From Adineta vaga (lineage: Eukaryota; Rotifera): 64,000 nt of DNA. Positions 12,201-23,229 of the stretch are shown here, one piece after another. A model generated the notes under the pieces. The model worked only from the letters and a program-made list of their open reading frames with translations. It had not been told where the DNA came from and made no database searches. Made by a program: the position numbers and the translations under genes. Within the stretch, counting starts at the first letter, position 1; each line of letters starts with the position of its first letter. The stretch covers positions 9,238,001-9,302,000 of the forward strand of contig CP075495.1 in assembly GCA_021613535.1 (NCBI GenBank), in the 5' to 3' direction.

Positions 12201-15200
12201 AGTCATGACGCTATTGAATTAATAGATAATCAGCATCGACCTTCGAAACGTTGTCAAACTGTACTTGAAACTCAACCACTAGCTATTATGCTACGTCCAC
12301 AAATTAGTAAGTGAATTTTTGTTGTCATCTTTCTGTAGAAAACAAAATTTCCAAAAACTAGGTCAAGTTGATGAACGACGAATACGTTTCAATACAAAAC
12401 TCTCGAGTATTTCAACAGAATTATCAACCTTATCATTCGAATTAAAAGCTCGTTCACATCATCGATTCAACGTATCATCCCTACGACATAAAACCATGCA
12501 TCAAACTAATTCGAATAATACGCGTTTAACAATCTTATTATTATTTGTCTCATGTTCATTTCTTGCCTTAACATTACCAGCCGTTGTATTAAATCTATTC
12601 ATGTCAACTCGATTAAAGTCACCTTCATCAACACTTTACAATCATCATTTAAATTCCATTGCAACAAATAATATTCAATCGGATACCGTTTTCTATTATA
12701 CTCTGGCACGATTATTAATGATTATAAATCATTCCATTAATTTCATTCTCTATTTCGTTCTCGGCAAACGTTTTCGTCGTGATTTAAAACAATTATTTCT
12801 CGGTTATTGGAGAAAATTATATCGACGAAGACATTCATCAGTAAAACAAATAACTAAATAACATACCTTCAATTGTTCGTTGAAGATTTTCATCATCCTA
12901 TTGTACAGAAGAAATATATATGTAAATAAAAGTTTATCGAAAAAAAAAGTTCATTTACTTTGTTTATTTGAGTTAATTTGTGATATCGACAATGAAATGT
13001 CGTTTTACCTGTAATCGGATCAATAAATAGTTGATAGTTTGTTTTACGTAATTGTAAATGACATGTTTCACATTTGAAACATTTGACATGTAAAACATTT
13101 TTCTCAACAACAAACCAATCTTGAATGGAAACTTTTTCTTTACAATAAAAACAAAATGTTGGCGCACGTTCTGTTTGTAAATTGAGAAAATTTGGATTCT
13201 AAATCAAAGCAAAAGTCAACGTGCAAAAAGTTGATCTTGAGAAATAAAGATACATATGTTGTCTCGACATCAGCTGTTAAATTATACTTTGATATGCCTC
13301 GATTAGAACACATCATTATAACGTCTGATTGAGAATATAATTACGACTCATCCAATCTATTAATATCAACATCTAACTCATCTCATGCGGAAAACGTCAA
13401 AAATTCTTTTTTGGAAAATGAATACATACATTCGTTGATGATATTTCACCACTGGAATAATGAGCAACAAGTGCACTAACTTTTTTCGTAGAACTATTAT
13501 TGTTATTAGTTTGATCGGATGGTTGTTGTATAGGTTGTACTGTTGGAGTTGAAGTTTCAAGAATAGGTGTACTTGAACGATGTCGTTGTAATAGTTGTTG
13601 TTCACGATGATCTTGTGAAAATGCGTATATAATAATTGAAGAATAACAAGAGCTGATTGTCGTACACGTTCTTCGATGGAACTTTTCATCGATAGAATAA
13701 GACTATTTTGTAATTTTCGATCGAGTGGTAATGATAACTGATCATGCATTACATCAAATAACTATAACAAGATGAAAGAAATCAATTGAGAAAAAGTTTT
13801 GTTAAAATTCATAATTATTTACAATTTGAAAATTACTAATCGGTCGATCAGGTTGTAAAGATTTAAAATCACTAAAAACAAAAGAAATAAAATTATACTG
13901 AACGATTCGTCTTTTAACTTATCCTACATTAAATCTGGTCGATAATGATGTATAATCGCACAAAATGCTAAACTATTTTGAAATGCCTTGGAATCATTTT
14001 TAATTTCAATTGCATAGGAATCAACAATTTCTTCACACCAATCAATGAATACTGTTTCTTTTTCAGTAGTTTCTAAAAACAAAAGTACATTTTTCATCGA
14101 AAAAAAAACGTCTATCTTCATACCATTTAACGGTAATGTTGACGGTACTTGTTTAGTACTTTGTGCACGACGAACAGGTGTACGATTCGTTTTTGTTGAT
14201 GTTACATAATTGTTATTCATATCAATTGTTGGTATACTATCGGAATCATATAAATGACGAATTTCATCGATTGTACAACTTTTGGAATTTAAATTTCGAT
14301 ATCGTGTAGCAGGATTGATTGAGTATAATTGATGATTACTTTTAGTATTCTCTGGTGTACTTTGAGATAACAAATTATAAACACTTTCACGTTCAACAAG
14401 AACTTTAAGTGCATGTTCATGTTTAGCAAATTTCAGAATAGACCAAGCAGTATCAAATAAACCTAGAAAACCTAAACCAGCACCGGAACCAGTTGGCCAG
14501 AAACTCTAGAGAAATAGAAGAGGATCGATAATTGATTAAATTCTTTAGAAAATATTTACCTCGAGTAAACTATCACCAACAAGACCCATAAATATTTGTT
14601 TACCATTACGTTCAACAATACGAGATGCATTCACAGCATGAAATAATGATGTAAAATCAAACATTTGAACATCGGCTGTACCATAATGATTTTCCTATGA
14701 GAATATAAACGTGAAATGAAATTCCAAATTAACAATTTTTCTAATTAGAACAGTGTAAATTACAATCTTTTATATATGAGAGAATTGATGAATGAATTAT
14801 TTACACATCATCGATACAAAAATAAATGAATATCGCTTACGGCAAATTGAAAAGCAAATTGCGATGATGATTTCGTTGCAAATTGTGCTGCTTCACAAGC
14901 AAAATTACATAATTGTGTAAAATCAACATTATCTCTTGCTAATAATCTTGCAGCATCAGGATAATCTTGTAGAATAACATTTTTATCCAATAACGATTGT
15001 TTCTTTGCAGTCATAACAAAATAATGTGTTTCATTTTTATAATATACAATATTTTCTAAATCAATCGATGTTTGTTGTTGTAATTCATTAAAAAATTGTG
15101 GATTATAAATTTTTGCTACACCACTAATTTCTAATAATAAAATATAAAAGATTGTATCACATCTAGATCATGAATGATATGAATCAGACCTTCAAAATTT

Positions 15201-17035
15201 TGTTCTTCACGTGTATTATGATTGACAAAATTACACGTGATACCAATCGCTAATTTACCACGAAATTCTTTATGTTGAAAACCATGTAATGAATTACGAC
15301 GACCATCAGCACCAATCAAAACATTAAATTCATAAGTTGAAACCACCGGATGAATTGTCGGTTCGAAATGAGCACGCCATCCTATTTCGACTAATTAATA
15401 TAGAAATTCGAAAATGATATGTTTTATACCTTGTTGAGTAGAAACGGGTTCAATGACATCAATAAATGTGACATTTGAATAGATTTCGACACCCAGTAGA
15501 AGTGCAATTTTCAATAGAATACATTGTAATTGTCGAATGCCTATTAGAATAAATTTGTATTTACTTATTCTATACATAATATGTGAATTTACATACTAAT
15601 ATGTTCAATTTGTCCAGTAGCAAATTTTCCATAGAAAACTTTGGCACCAAGATTCTTCAAATCAGTAATCACATATGGCCATAAATGTAAAACATTATGA
15701 CGTGAAAATCTAGATAACAAATTATTCAATAGATAAAATCTACAAATCAATCGAAATGAAACCTGTCACGTTTTTCGACGACTACACATCGTGCACCAAG
15801 TAATGCACATTCAATAGCAAGTCGAAGACCAACGGGTCCAGCACCCACAATGCAAACCTTAAAAGAATAATTTGAATATTTATATATTTGTTGATGAGAA
15901 AGAAACCTTCTCTATTCTCATGTGTCAATGATCGTTTTTGATTACAATATCTCCGATCAAAATTTATCATATAGATACCAATCAAGTTAATAGCATAATC
16001 AGAATACATTCTATGATTAAATACTTCTGTTTTCTTTCGTTTATACAATTTACTGTTTGTTCATATATATATATATATATATCGAGTGATTTTCTTTCCT
16101 TTTACCATTCATATCCTCATATATACACACATATATATAGCGCCTTTCCTTCTTTCCAATTATCCTTTCTCTCTCTCCTTCTCTTTCGCTGTATGTCTTT
16201 CATTGCCTTCACTATGAGTATATACACATTCATATACACGCAATGTAATCTCACACTGCACACAAGTGTCGATGTGTATGTGTGTTATATACAACGATGG
16301 TTGGAGAAAGAGAGAGAGAGATTAGAGAACTGGTAGTGATTGATGGTTGGGACAAAATGATGAACGGTGACTGTAATATAGGAGAGAAAAAGAGAAGAAA
16401 AAACCGCATAGGGGTAAAAAGAAATTCACCATGCCGAGAGAAGAAAAAAAGCTGCATACATGCATCCAGGGTCGAAAAAAAAACTTTAAGCAAGGATTTA
16501 TTAATTTATTGGTTTTTGTTATTATTGTTCTTGCTTAAACGAACCAAAATGAAACTCATGCAAACGATTAAAAAAGAAAAAATCTTTCGATTTTGAAAAA
16601 AAAATTGATATAGATATAAATGAAAAGCGTTCACGCACGCTTACATATAGCCTTTTTTCCCTTTTAGTAGAAGATCTAGATATGAAAAATAAGTTAGATG
16701 ATTGCATTTGTTATTTTGTTATTATTCATACAAATTAAACGAAAAGATAATTGAAAAAGATAATTTACCTTCGTATCAGCACAAGCATGTCCATTCTCAT
16801 ATTCTTTTTGTAAACCACGTTTATCAATTTTTGTCCAAAGACTTTTACATTTCCATGATGTTAATTTACTTGTTAAAGTTTTATACAGAGATCGTTTGTC
16901 ATAACCAATTATTGAACGATCAATACGAAGTAGTCGACATAGATCATCAAATGAATGAAGAATTGTTTTAAATGTTTGAGCATTGACAAATCTTTCGAAG
17001 AGTTCATCAGGGGTATTTCGAACGTTTGTTGGCAT
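6245..17035 (-). CDS. MICAL: MICAL-type actin methionine monooxygenase with two LIM domains
   Basis: FAD/NADPH enzyme that oxidises actin methionines and disassembles filaments. The 22-exon model totals 4224 nt (1407 aa). Exon bounds: 17035-16769, 15857-15763, 15709-15597, 15540-15430, 15381-15190, 15130-14841, 14694-14560, 14505-14124, 14072-13928, 13871-13823, 13761-13668, 13611-13430, 13198-12959, 12897-12867, 10811-10652, 10602-10429, 9443-9343, 9291-9173, 8954-8702, 7810-6857, 6501-6387, 6266-6245. Domains: FMO about 1-500, with GAGPVG from residue 94, then [11 protein letters not shown] and [13 protein letters not shown] from about 529; LIM1 about 686-765 ([20 protein letters not shown]); acidic tract about 829-886; LIM2 about 961-1044 ([19 protein letters not shown]); bMERB coiled coil (Rab binding) about 1250-1407. 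The first ATG gives the usual MICAL N-terminus. Two LIM domains are unusual. Two exons are tiny (31 and 22 nt). The donor of exon 11 (GTGTAC) is the weakest junction. An intron holds a GPCR gene. Confidence 0.94.
11208..11227. repeat. GTTA/TTAG tetranucleotide repeat
   Basis: Four to five copies of GTTA just upstream of the nested GPCR start codon, so likely within its 5' UTR. A similar short run occurs at about 40638-40653. Confidence 0.6.
11253..12861 (+). CDS. Class A (rhodopsin-like) GPCR nested inside the MICAL intron
   Basis: Seven-helix receptor of 517 residues from two exons (11253-12306, 12362-12861; 1554 nt). The 55-nt intron uses donor A|GTAAGT and acceptor AACTAG; the earlier acceptor at 12339 breaks the frame. 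Landmarks are the TM1 GNSLS motif (residues 91-95), TM2 LAFVD (117-121), a TM3 cysteine (151), ERF in place of DRY (175-177), and a TM7 NHSINFILY motif in place of NPxxY followed by a basic helix-8-like KRFRRDL. The N-terminus has several N-x-S/T sites. The third loop is long and basic, with KTMHQTN just before TM6. It resembles the divergent peptide/FMRFamide-like receptors expanded in rotifers; the ligand is unknown. It lies wholly in the MICAL intron 12866-10812, on the other strand. Confidence 0.88.
16063..16082. repeat. (AT)10 microsatellite in MICAL intron 1
   Basis: Twenty bases of uninterrupted AT within the 911-nt first MICAL intron (16768-15858). The rest of this intron is rich in pyrimidine tracts and GA runs. 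The open frames there (for example near 16250-16600) look like shadows of low-complexity DNA. Confidence 0.85.
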
Positions 17036-17346
17036 AATAATGAATCATAGGACAATGATAAATTCCAATGAGTAAAAAAAACAGAACATGAATTGAATAA
17101 AAGTAGATTGATTTTTGTTTCTCTTTCTTGTTAACTAAGAGTGTATGTCGACGACGATGACGAACAAGTAATAGTAATAGATTGCTTTCTATTTTTTCTT
17201 GACGAATGAAAAAATCATTACAAAAGAGACATCTATCATGCAAAAATTTCCATTGGTTTGAAAAAGTTCATCAGTGTTTATTTATTATTTGTTCTGTTCT
17301 GAAAATTCTGGTTTGTTTTTTAAGAAAACGACGAGAATTGAACAGG
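17036..17346. promoter_or_regulatory. Divergent promoter region, MICAL / MIIP-like
   Basis: The start codons of MICAL (-) and the MIIP-like gene (+) point away from each other across 311 bp. Both 5' UTRs and both core promoters should therefore fit here. I see no clear TATA box or other named element; the call rests on layout only. Confidence 0.5.
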
Positions 17347-19200
17347 ATGCCAAGTCATCAGAATCTCGCGGAACAAACACGATCTCTAATTGATTGTCTT
17401 AATGCTCGACAAACAGTTATTTCTAATCAAATAAAAACAATTACAAATGAAACACCAGGAATATTAAAGAAAAGCAAGAGTGTAACGTTTCTTGGCGATG
17501 AACAATCTGATTCGAAGGTAGAAATTTCGTTTCATAGATATCATTTGTTTAATTTCTTGGATTTTATCTAGATATTACCACCACGTTCGATTTTAAAGAA
17601 ATCAGATGATGCTGATGATGAAAAATGTCCGCTGGAACCATTCGTTGTTAATATTCCGGATAATATTTCTCGTGTTGATATTGATCAGTATTTAGAAGAT
17701 GTTCAAGTTCAACGACGAAAGGGTTTGAATTATTCCTATAATACTGATGATGAAGATGATTATAACGAAGAAGATGATGATAAACAAGAGGAAAAGATTG
17801 AATCTTCGAAAACTTTATCAAAAAAGAATGAACCCTGGAATGAAGTTAGTTTTATTTTTCTTCTCGAGTTTTCTTTCAAATGTTGATCTCTAATATTAGC
17901 TCAAACATTGGCATTCATTATTTGATGAAGGTAATGATCGAGATGTTTATTACAATACATTACGTACACCAAGTAATCAATCACAAGTTTGGACTACAGA
18001 TAGTGTTGAACAAATCAAAGTTTGTTTCATTTATTTAACATAAATTCTTTTTGAGATTTTTCGTTGTTGTTGTTGTTATTTAAAGAAACGTATTCATGAA
18101 CGACAAAATATGTCATTGAAACAACAACGAAAATCGACGAGTATTTCACCAAGAAAACAACAACCGTTAGTTAGTAACCGTCAAAAAGTTCTACTTGGTT
18201 ATGATTTTGTTGCTGGAATACTTGAGAATGAAAGAGAATCTGTATTAACAAATGAAAATTCTCTATCCGATTCTTATATTGATGAATTAGTAACATTTCG
18301 AAAGAAAAATTTAGATCAATCAACATCATATTCTTTATCAAAGTATACAATAAATAAAAATATATTAATTCTTTATTGATACCTAAATAACATTATATTT
18401 TAGTGAAGCTGATCTTGTAGATTTTTCTAAAGAACTTGAACTCATTCCTCCAGATGGTTATCAACATTCACATACTTGTAAATATGCACTAACAAATAAA
18501 AACAAAAAATATCTCTATTGATTGTATTCTGTTTTCATACTTGCAGGTATCCATAGTTTTACTGTGAATGATCGACTTTTCACTGTTCCTACTAATCCAG
18601 ATGTAAATGGACAAAGTTGTTGTCCAATATGTTCCTCATTACGTAAAGGTCCTAATGCTTGTGAACCACAATATGCACGGTAATAACAAAACTCTTCTAA
18701 TCAATAGAAAATAAAAATTTAATTCATTTCTCCATAGGGTTAGCATTCCGAAATATCGTGTGAATTCTAATACATACAAATTCCGTCCACCAAAACGTGC
18801 TCATTTATCAGATCTTACAACAGATAGTGTTGCACTTGCTAATGTAATACAAGCAAAGAAAAAAAGAGTTTCTAAAACTAATCCTATATCTATATTTTTA
18901 TTTTAGCATTGTTTGGCTGGTTTTAATACTGCTCGAACAACACCTTTGGATAAATCAGCTAAAAGTCTTGATCTACGTACTGATTCAGATACACAATTAG
19001 AATTGAGAAAAATGTCATTAGATGATGCTCAACGTCTTGGTTCTAACCATGATATGTGTGAAAATGATCTTCGACGTCGAAGTACATCACTTCGATATCA
19101 TATGAATACATTATTTCAAGAACGTTTACGACGTTTACGTAAAACAACAAATGGCGCAGATAATAATGCGAGTATTATTTCTCAAATTGATGTTCGTTAA
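17347..19200 (+). CDS. MIIP: MIIP-like protein (migration and invasion-inhibitory protein homologue)
   Basis: Eight exons: 17347-17517, 17572-17844, 17900-18019, 18086-18342, 18404-18477, 18547-18679, 18738-18843 and 18907-19200 (1428 nt, 475 aa). The identification rests on the C-terminal half, recalled from vertebrate MIIP: an LLGYDFVAGILE block, a KELELIPPDG segment, a DRLFTVPTNP block with a CCPIC...C cluster, ARVSIP, and HCLAGFNTA followed by KSLDL. MIIP is described as a cytoskeleton/mitosis regulator, so the role here is inferred. The N-terminus carries two SILK-type motifs (GILK, residues 38-41; SILK, 63-66) flanking KSVTF (44-48), the classic PP1-docking pair. The middle is acidic and disordered. 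The ATG chosen is the first in the open frame after the divergent spacer. Confidence 0.75.
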
Positions 19201-19272
19201 AAATGAACAGTTGGAATCATTCAGTTTTTATTTGCTTGTATTTGATCTAATTAAACATTCCATATCCGTCCT

Positions 19273-19293
19273 TGTGTGTGTGTGTGTGTGTGT
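19273..19293. repeat. (TG)n microsatellite
   Basis: About ten TG units in the 3' flank of the MIIP-like gene. Confidence 0.85.
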
Positions 19294-19802
19294 AGTTTAA
19301 TTTTATAAAAATATTATAAACTTAGTATTCATAGAAAGTAATGAAACATCGTTTTTTATGCATGTTTGTAGATTGATGAATTAGTCTAAAGTGATGAAAT
19401 TATTATTCTAAGCGAAGGTAAGTTTTTCTATGCGTAAAGAGACAGATTAAATGTTTACTGTGTATGTCTTTTTTTTCTATATAGATACGAACGGTTGAAA
19501 TTAATGCTGGAGAAATTGAACATTTAATGAGTTCATCGACAATCAATTGAAATTATTATTGTAAGTTATAAAAGAAATGATTAGTAAATCGTTAGATTTA
19601 TGCCGTTCTATGAGCTTATCGATCACGTTACTTCATTTTTCTATTGATTTTTGTTGAAGACTGAACATAGGTTAAATGAAGAGATTGGACGGTATCGATA
19701 GCAGATATCTAAATGGACATTCAATACTATTGTACTCTTGTAAAACAAAGCAAATAGTTGTTTTAAAGGGGAATCAATTTCATGACGAAATTGGATGATT
19801 CT

Positions 19803-20078
19803 TTAATTGGAGAGTAAACAGGCTGGTTTTGTCCAGCAAGCAACTGAATAACGATTTGTTCGACAAAGTGTTGTCTGATCCGATTTCTTATAAGTATTTT
19901 CATGAACAGTAGTGAAAGATTTTTGAAGACAGATTTCTTCATAATTTGCATAATTATCATTTTCATCATTATCATCGATTATTGATATTGTTTGAGAAGA
20001 AGAATCCGAATAGAGTATATGACGTTGGTGAAGATCTGCCGTTGATGTACTTGAAGATAAACTGATTTTCGATGACAT
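19803..20078 (-). CDS. Possible small acidic protein, unknown
   Basis: Open frame of 91 residues with an ATG (CAAATGTC). The N-terminus is Ser/Thr-rich, followed by an acidic Asp/Asn stretch containing YANYEEI and a cysteine-containing C-terminus. No domain is recognised and no splice partner was found. It could be one exon of a larger gene, a decayed copy or a chance frame. Confidence 0.25.
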   Translation of the reverse strand: MSSKISLSSSTSTADLHQRHILYSDSSSQTISIIDDNDENDNYANYEEICLQKSFTTVHENTYKKSDQTTLCRTNRYSVACWTKPACLLSN

Positions 20079-20397
20079 TTGTTTTCTTCAACATTGATGA
20101 GCGCGGGAAGATTGATTTATCATTCTTTTTAATCGAATATAAGAATAATTTAATCATAAATTAGATTGTATATGTAAGAGAATGATGTTAGTTTGAAGTA
20201 ATTCATTATCTTTAGTGTAAAAATGATCTGATTGATCTTTTACGTATGAATGAATTCTAAATGTCTTTCTTTAGATTTCTGAAAATAATTCCTAAAATCG
20301 AAGTGTCGATTAAAAATTGAAATTGGGGTTAAGTATTACAATAGTATTGTAAATCATATTTTGTTTATTTTCAGATGTTAAATAGATATTTCCTATA

Positions 20398-23070
20398 ATG
20401 ATACCATTTCGTAGTGATCAATGTAAGTATTCTTTTCTCATCCCTCAATGTTTTTTGCACTTATATTTCATTTTTTTTTATACAGTTGACCATTTCAATA
20501 ATGGACAGCCTGTTCATCGGCATGTTTTGATGTTTCCTCAACAACAACAACAACAACATCTAGTACAACCTGCACAACTAATGTATCACACACAAGTTCA
20601 TAATTTCCCTCAACCATATCCTGGTAATATACCAATGCACCAGCAACAACAACAACAACAACAGCCGTTACTTACCTTTGTACATACCCGACCTCATTCA
20701 CAACAGTCATGGATAATGCCATCTCCACCCATGCCACCACCACCGCCAGCATTTATTCCAGCACCACTCACAACTTTCCATCACATTCAAACACAGCAGC
20801 CATCGTTCATTAGTAGTGGTAGTGGCATTCCTCAACCGTCATTTAGTGGAGGAACTGGTACTTCTCCGACATCATTCAATAACGCACCTAATTCTCTACA
20901 ACTTTCGTTCGGTAGTGGTAGTGGTATACCACAACCTTCATTCAGTGGTGGTACAGCTTTCTTAAAACGAAAAAGTCATTATCTTGAAGAATCCGATTCA
21001 GAATCCCCTGTAAGTTTACCTCAACATTTTCTTTTCTTTTTGGTATTCATTATATTGAACAGAGTGAAAAACATTAAATTACTTTTGTTTGTTTCAGCCA
21101 CAATTTCACAATGAAAATATGAAAGAACTTCCATCTTTGATGAATATTCCAAGACAACCATACGCTAGTAATCATCAACAACATCAACAATTTCGACCGA
21201 ACAATCCGAGATCGCGATTTCCACCACCAAGAGAATCACTTAACGTACATCTACCAAATTCTAATTGGAATAACAGCAGTGATTGCCAGACATATCCTAT
21301 GCCTTCGCAAATGCCACAAATATCTCATAATGACCAACAAATATTGACTAGTCAACTTTTTCAAAAACATCAACTTATTTCTGTATTATCTTTGACTATT
21401 ATATTCTCTATAGTAATCAATATTTTTTGTCTTCTATAGATCGATACACTTCTTAAAGAACCTGGTCGATCACAACGATCATCACAAATTATTATTTTTA
21501 TGCGTGGTTTACCAGGTATGTATCTTTATTGTCATTTCTCTTCACATTTTGCTATTTTTTTCTCCTAGGTTCTGGAAAATCATATGTTGCCGATCTCATC
21601 AAAGTAATTTTATTACATCTATATATCTAATCATTTATTGTTCATCTCATTCTAGAATGAAGAAGAATTACAATCAAAAGGTACCAATAAACCAAAAATT
21701 TTTTCCATTGATAGTTATTTTATAACTGAAAATCAACGAGAAACGAAAGATCCTAAAACTGGCAAAATCACAAAAACAACTGTGAGTTAATACTCTGCTA
21801 TTGTATGTCTTTTTCTATCTGAAAATTTGTATAAAGTTAATGGAATATGAATATGATGCTAAAATGGAAGAAACATATAGAAAAAGTCTCATCAAACAAG
21901 TACGAAAATCGATTGATGATCGTTTTTATCCATTTCTGATGGTTGATCAAAATAATGAACAAATTGCACATTTTCGTGATATGGCAGATTATGCTGAAGC
22001 GAATCAATTTAAAGTTTATTTTGTTGAATTAAATAATGATCTCAACTCATGTATACAAAGAAATATCCACAAACGATCCTCCGATGACATTAAACAAGTA
22101 AATTGCATTATTGAAAAATAAGAACTGACTTGATTTTGTCTGGATTTCTATTCATAGATTCAAACGCGTTGGGAACAATTACCACTTCGATATGAAATTC
22201 TTGATATTCGTTCATTACTTCAATCCGATGCGATTGAGGAAGTATGTCTCTATATTCGTGATTTTTCACAAATATTTTCCTTTGATTTCTCTCAGGTTGA
22301 AATGGACGATGCTCCTCCAGTAATTCCAAATGAAGAGAATGAAATTGAAGAAGAGGAGGAGGAGAGTCAGGTAATTGAAATAGACAGATTATTAAAAAAA
22401 TGAAAGTAGTTGTTCATGAGTTTTGTTTTTCTTAAATGAGTATGAGAGTATGGAAAAGGTAAGTACATTTGTTTTTGACTTTGTCTATGGGTATATGTGA
22501 GTTCAATCTGATCATCGACGAAACAGCAGAAGCACACACAAATAATTATTCTAGATTACAAAGAAAAGTAAATGGGAAGCAATGATGGAAACTAATCCCG
22601 GTACGCTATAGTTTCTTTTTTTTCTATTCTTATCAACTCTTTTTCAATTGATTTTTGACAAAATTTATTCGATAACGTATAATTTATTTCTATTTCAATC
22701 AATTTAGATCGTTTGGATGGTTTATATCAACGTCGTAATCCATCATCAGAATCAGCATCACCACCAATTGAAAAACGTTTGAATAATACGACAATTAGTA
22801 TTGATGAGTTATCAACAAATGAATTATCGCCGAATCTTCAGTCGAAAAAGAAGAAAGTTCGATGGGCTGATATTGAAGAAGATGTTCTTCATCAACATAA
22901 AAAAGCTGGTAGATTTTGAACTTCTATCGAAAACAAAAACGTCCGATCTCATTGTTATCTTTTTTTTACATTTAGTTGGCTTTGTAGTCGGTCAAACAGA
23001 ACAAGATTGGCAACGTATGAGTGATGATTACGATCCAAGTCAAAAGTTAAATCGATATAAATATATTTGA
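20398..23070 (+). CDS. YLPM1: YLPM1/ZAP3-like nuclear P-loop protein
   Basis: Thirteen exons totalling 1851 nt (616 aa): 20398-20422, 20486-21009, 21098-21382, 21440-21515, 21569-21603, 21656-21781, 21837-22097, 22158-22241, 22296-22370, 22441-22458, 22555-22600, 22708-22908 and 22976-23070. The N-terminal half is Gln/Pro-rich, with polyQ runs and repeated GSGIPQPSFSGG. A nucleotide-kinase-like P-loop domain follows: FMRGLPGSGKS (residues 299-308), SIDSYFIT, LMEYEYDAKMEETYR and LDIRSLLQSDAIEEVEM. The C-terminus is the YLPM1 signature KKKVRWADIEED...AVGFVVGQTEQDW...LNRYKYI. Vertebrate YLPM1 is a nuclear PP1-binding protein using its RVRW motif; KVRW is kept here. The protein is much shorter than vertebrate YLPM1, which has a large N-terminal extension. 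Exon 10 is an 18-nt microexon. Orthology is strong; the function is inherited from the family. Confidence 0.9.
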
Positions 23071-23229
23071 TTCTTTCTGTTCATACCACTTTTTTTTTCT
23101 TTTATTTGTAAAATAAAGAAGAACAACAAACTTGAAGAATTTCAATGCATTTTATTTCTAGATAGAATAGGCGCGTTACTTTTCCTAATGGAAATCATCT
23201 TTCTTATTTAATTGATAAAAACAAAATCC

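Larger units (their letters stand above)
19201..20397. other. Spacer between MIIP-like and YLPM1-like genes
   Basis: Holds the MIIP-like 3' UTR with a (TG)n run at 19273-19293. A short exon-like stretch on the plus strand (about 19487-19550, acceptor TATATAG, then 21 open codons to a TGA) could be an alternative last exon. A 91-codon minus-strand frame at 19803-20078 is listed separately. No other gene is recognised. Confidence 0.4.

Noticed and set aside
12307-12339. Short intron in the nested GPCR
   Set aside because: Ending at the TGTAG at 12339 would put the second exon in a frame with a stop; the AACTAG acceptor at 12361 fits.
13378-13749. A separate 123-codon minus-strand gene
   Set aside because: It spans two MICAL exons; the join at 13668/13611 returns to the MICAL frame leading to LIM1.
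15938-16707. Several overlapping open frames on both strands inside MICAL intron 1
   Set aside because: Composition follows TA, CT and GA repeats; no domain, signal peptide or codon pattern supports them.
20660-20960. Tandem GSGIPQPSF coding repeats as a possible mobile or CRISPR-like array
   Set aside because: The repeats are in frame within the Gln/Pro-rich part of the YLPM1-like protein and have no spacer structure.
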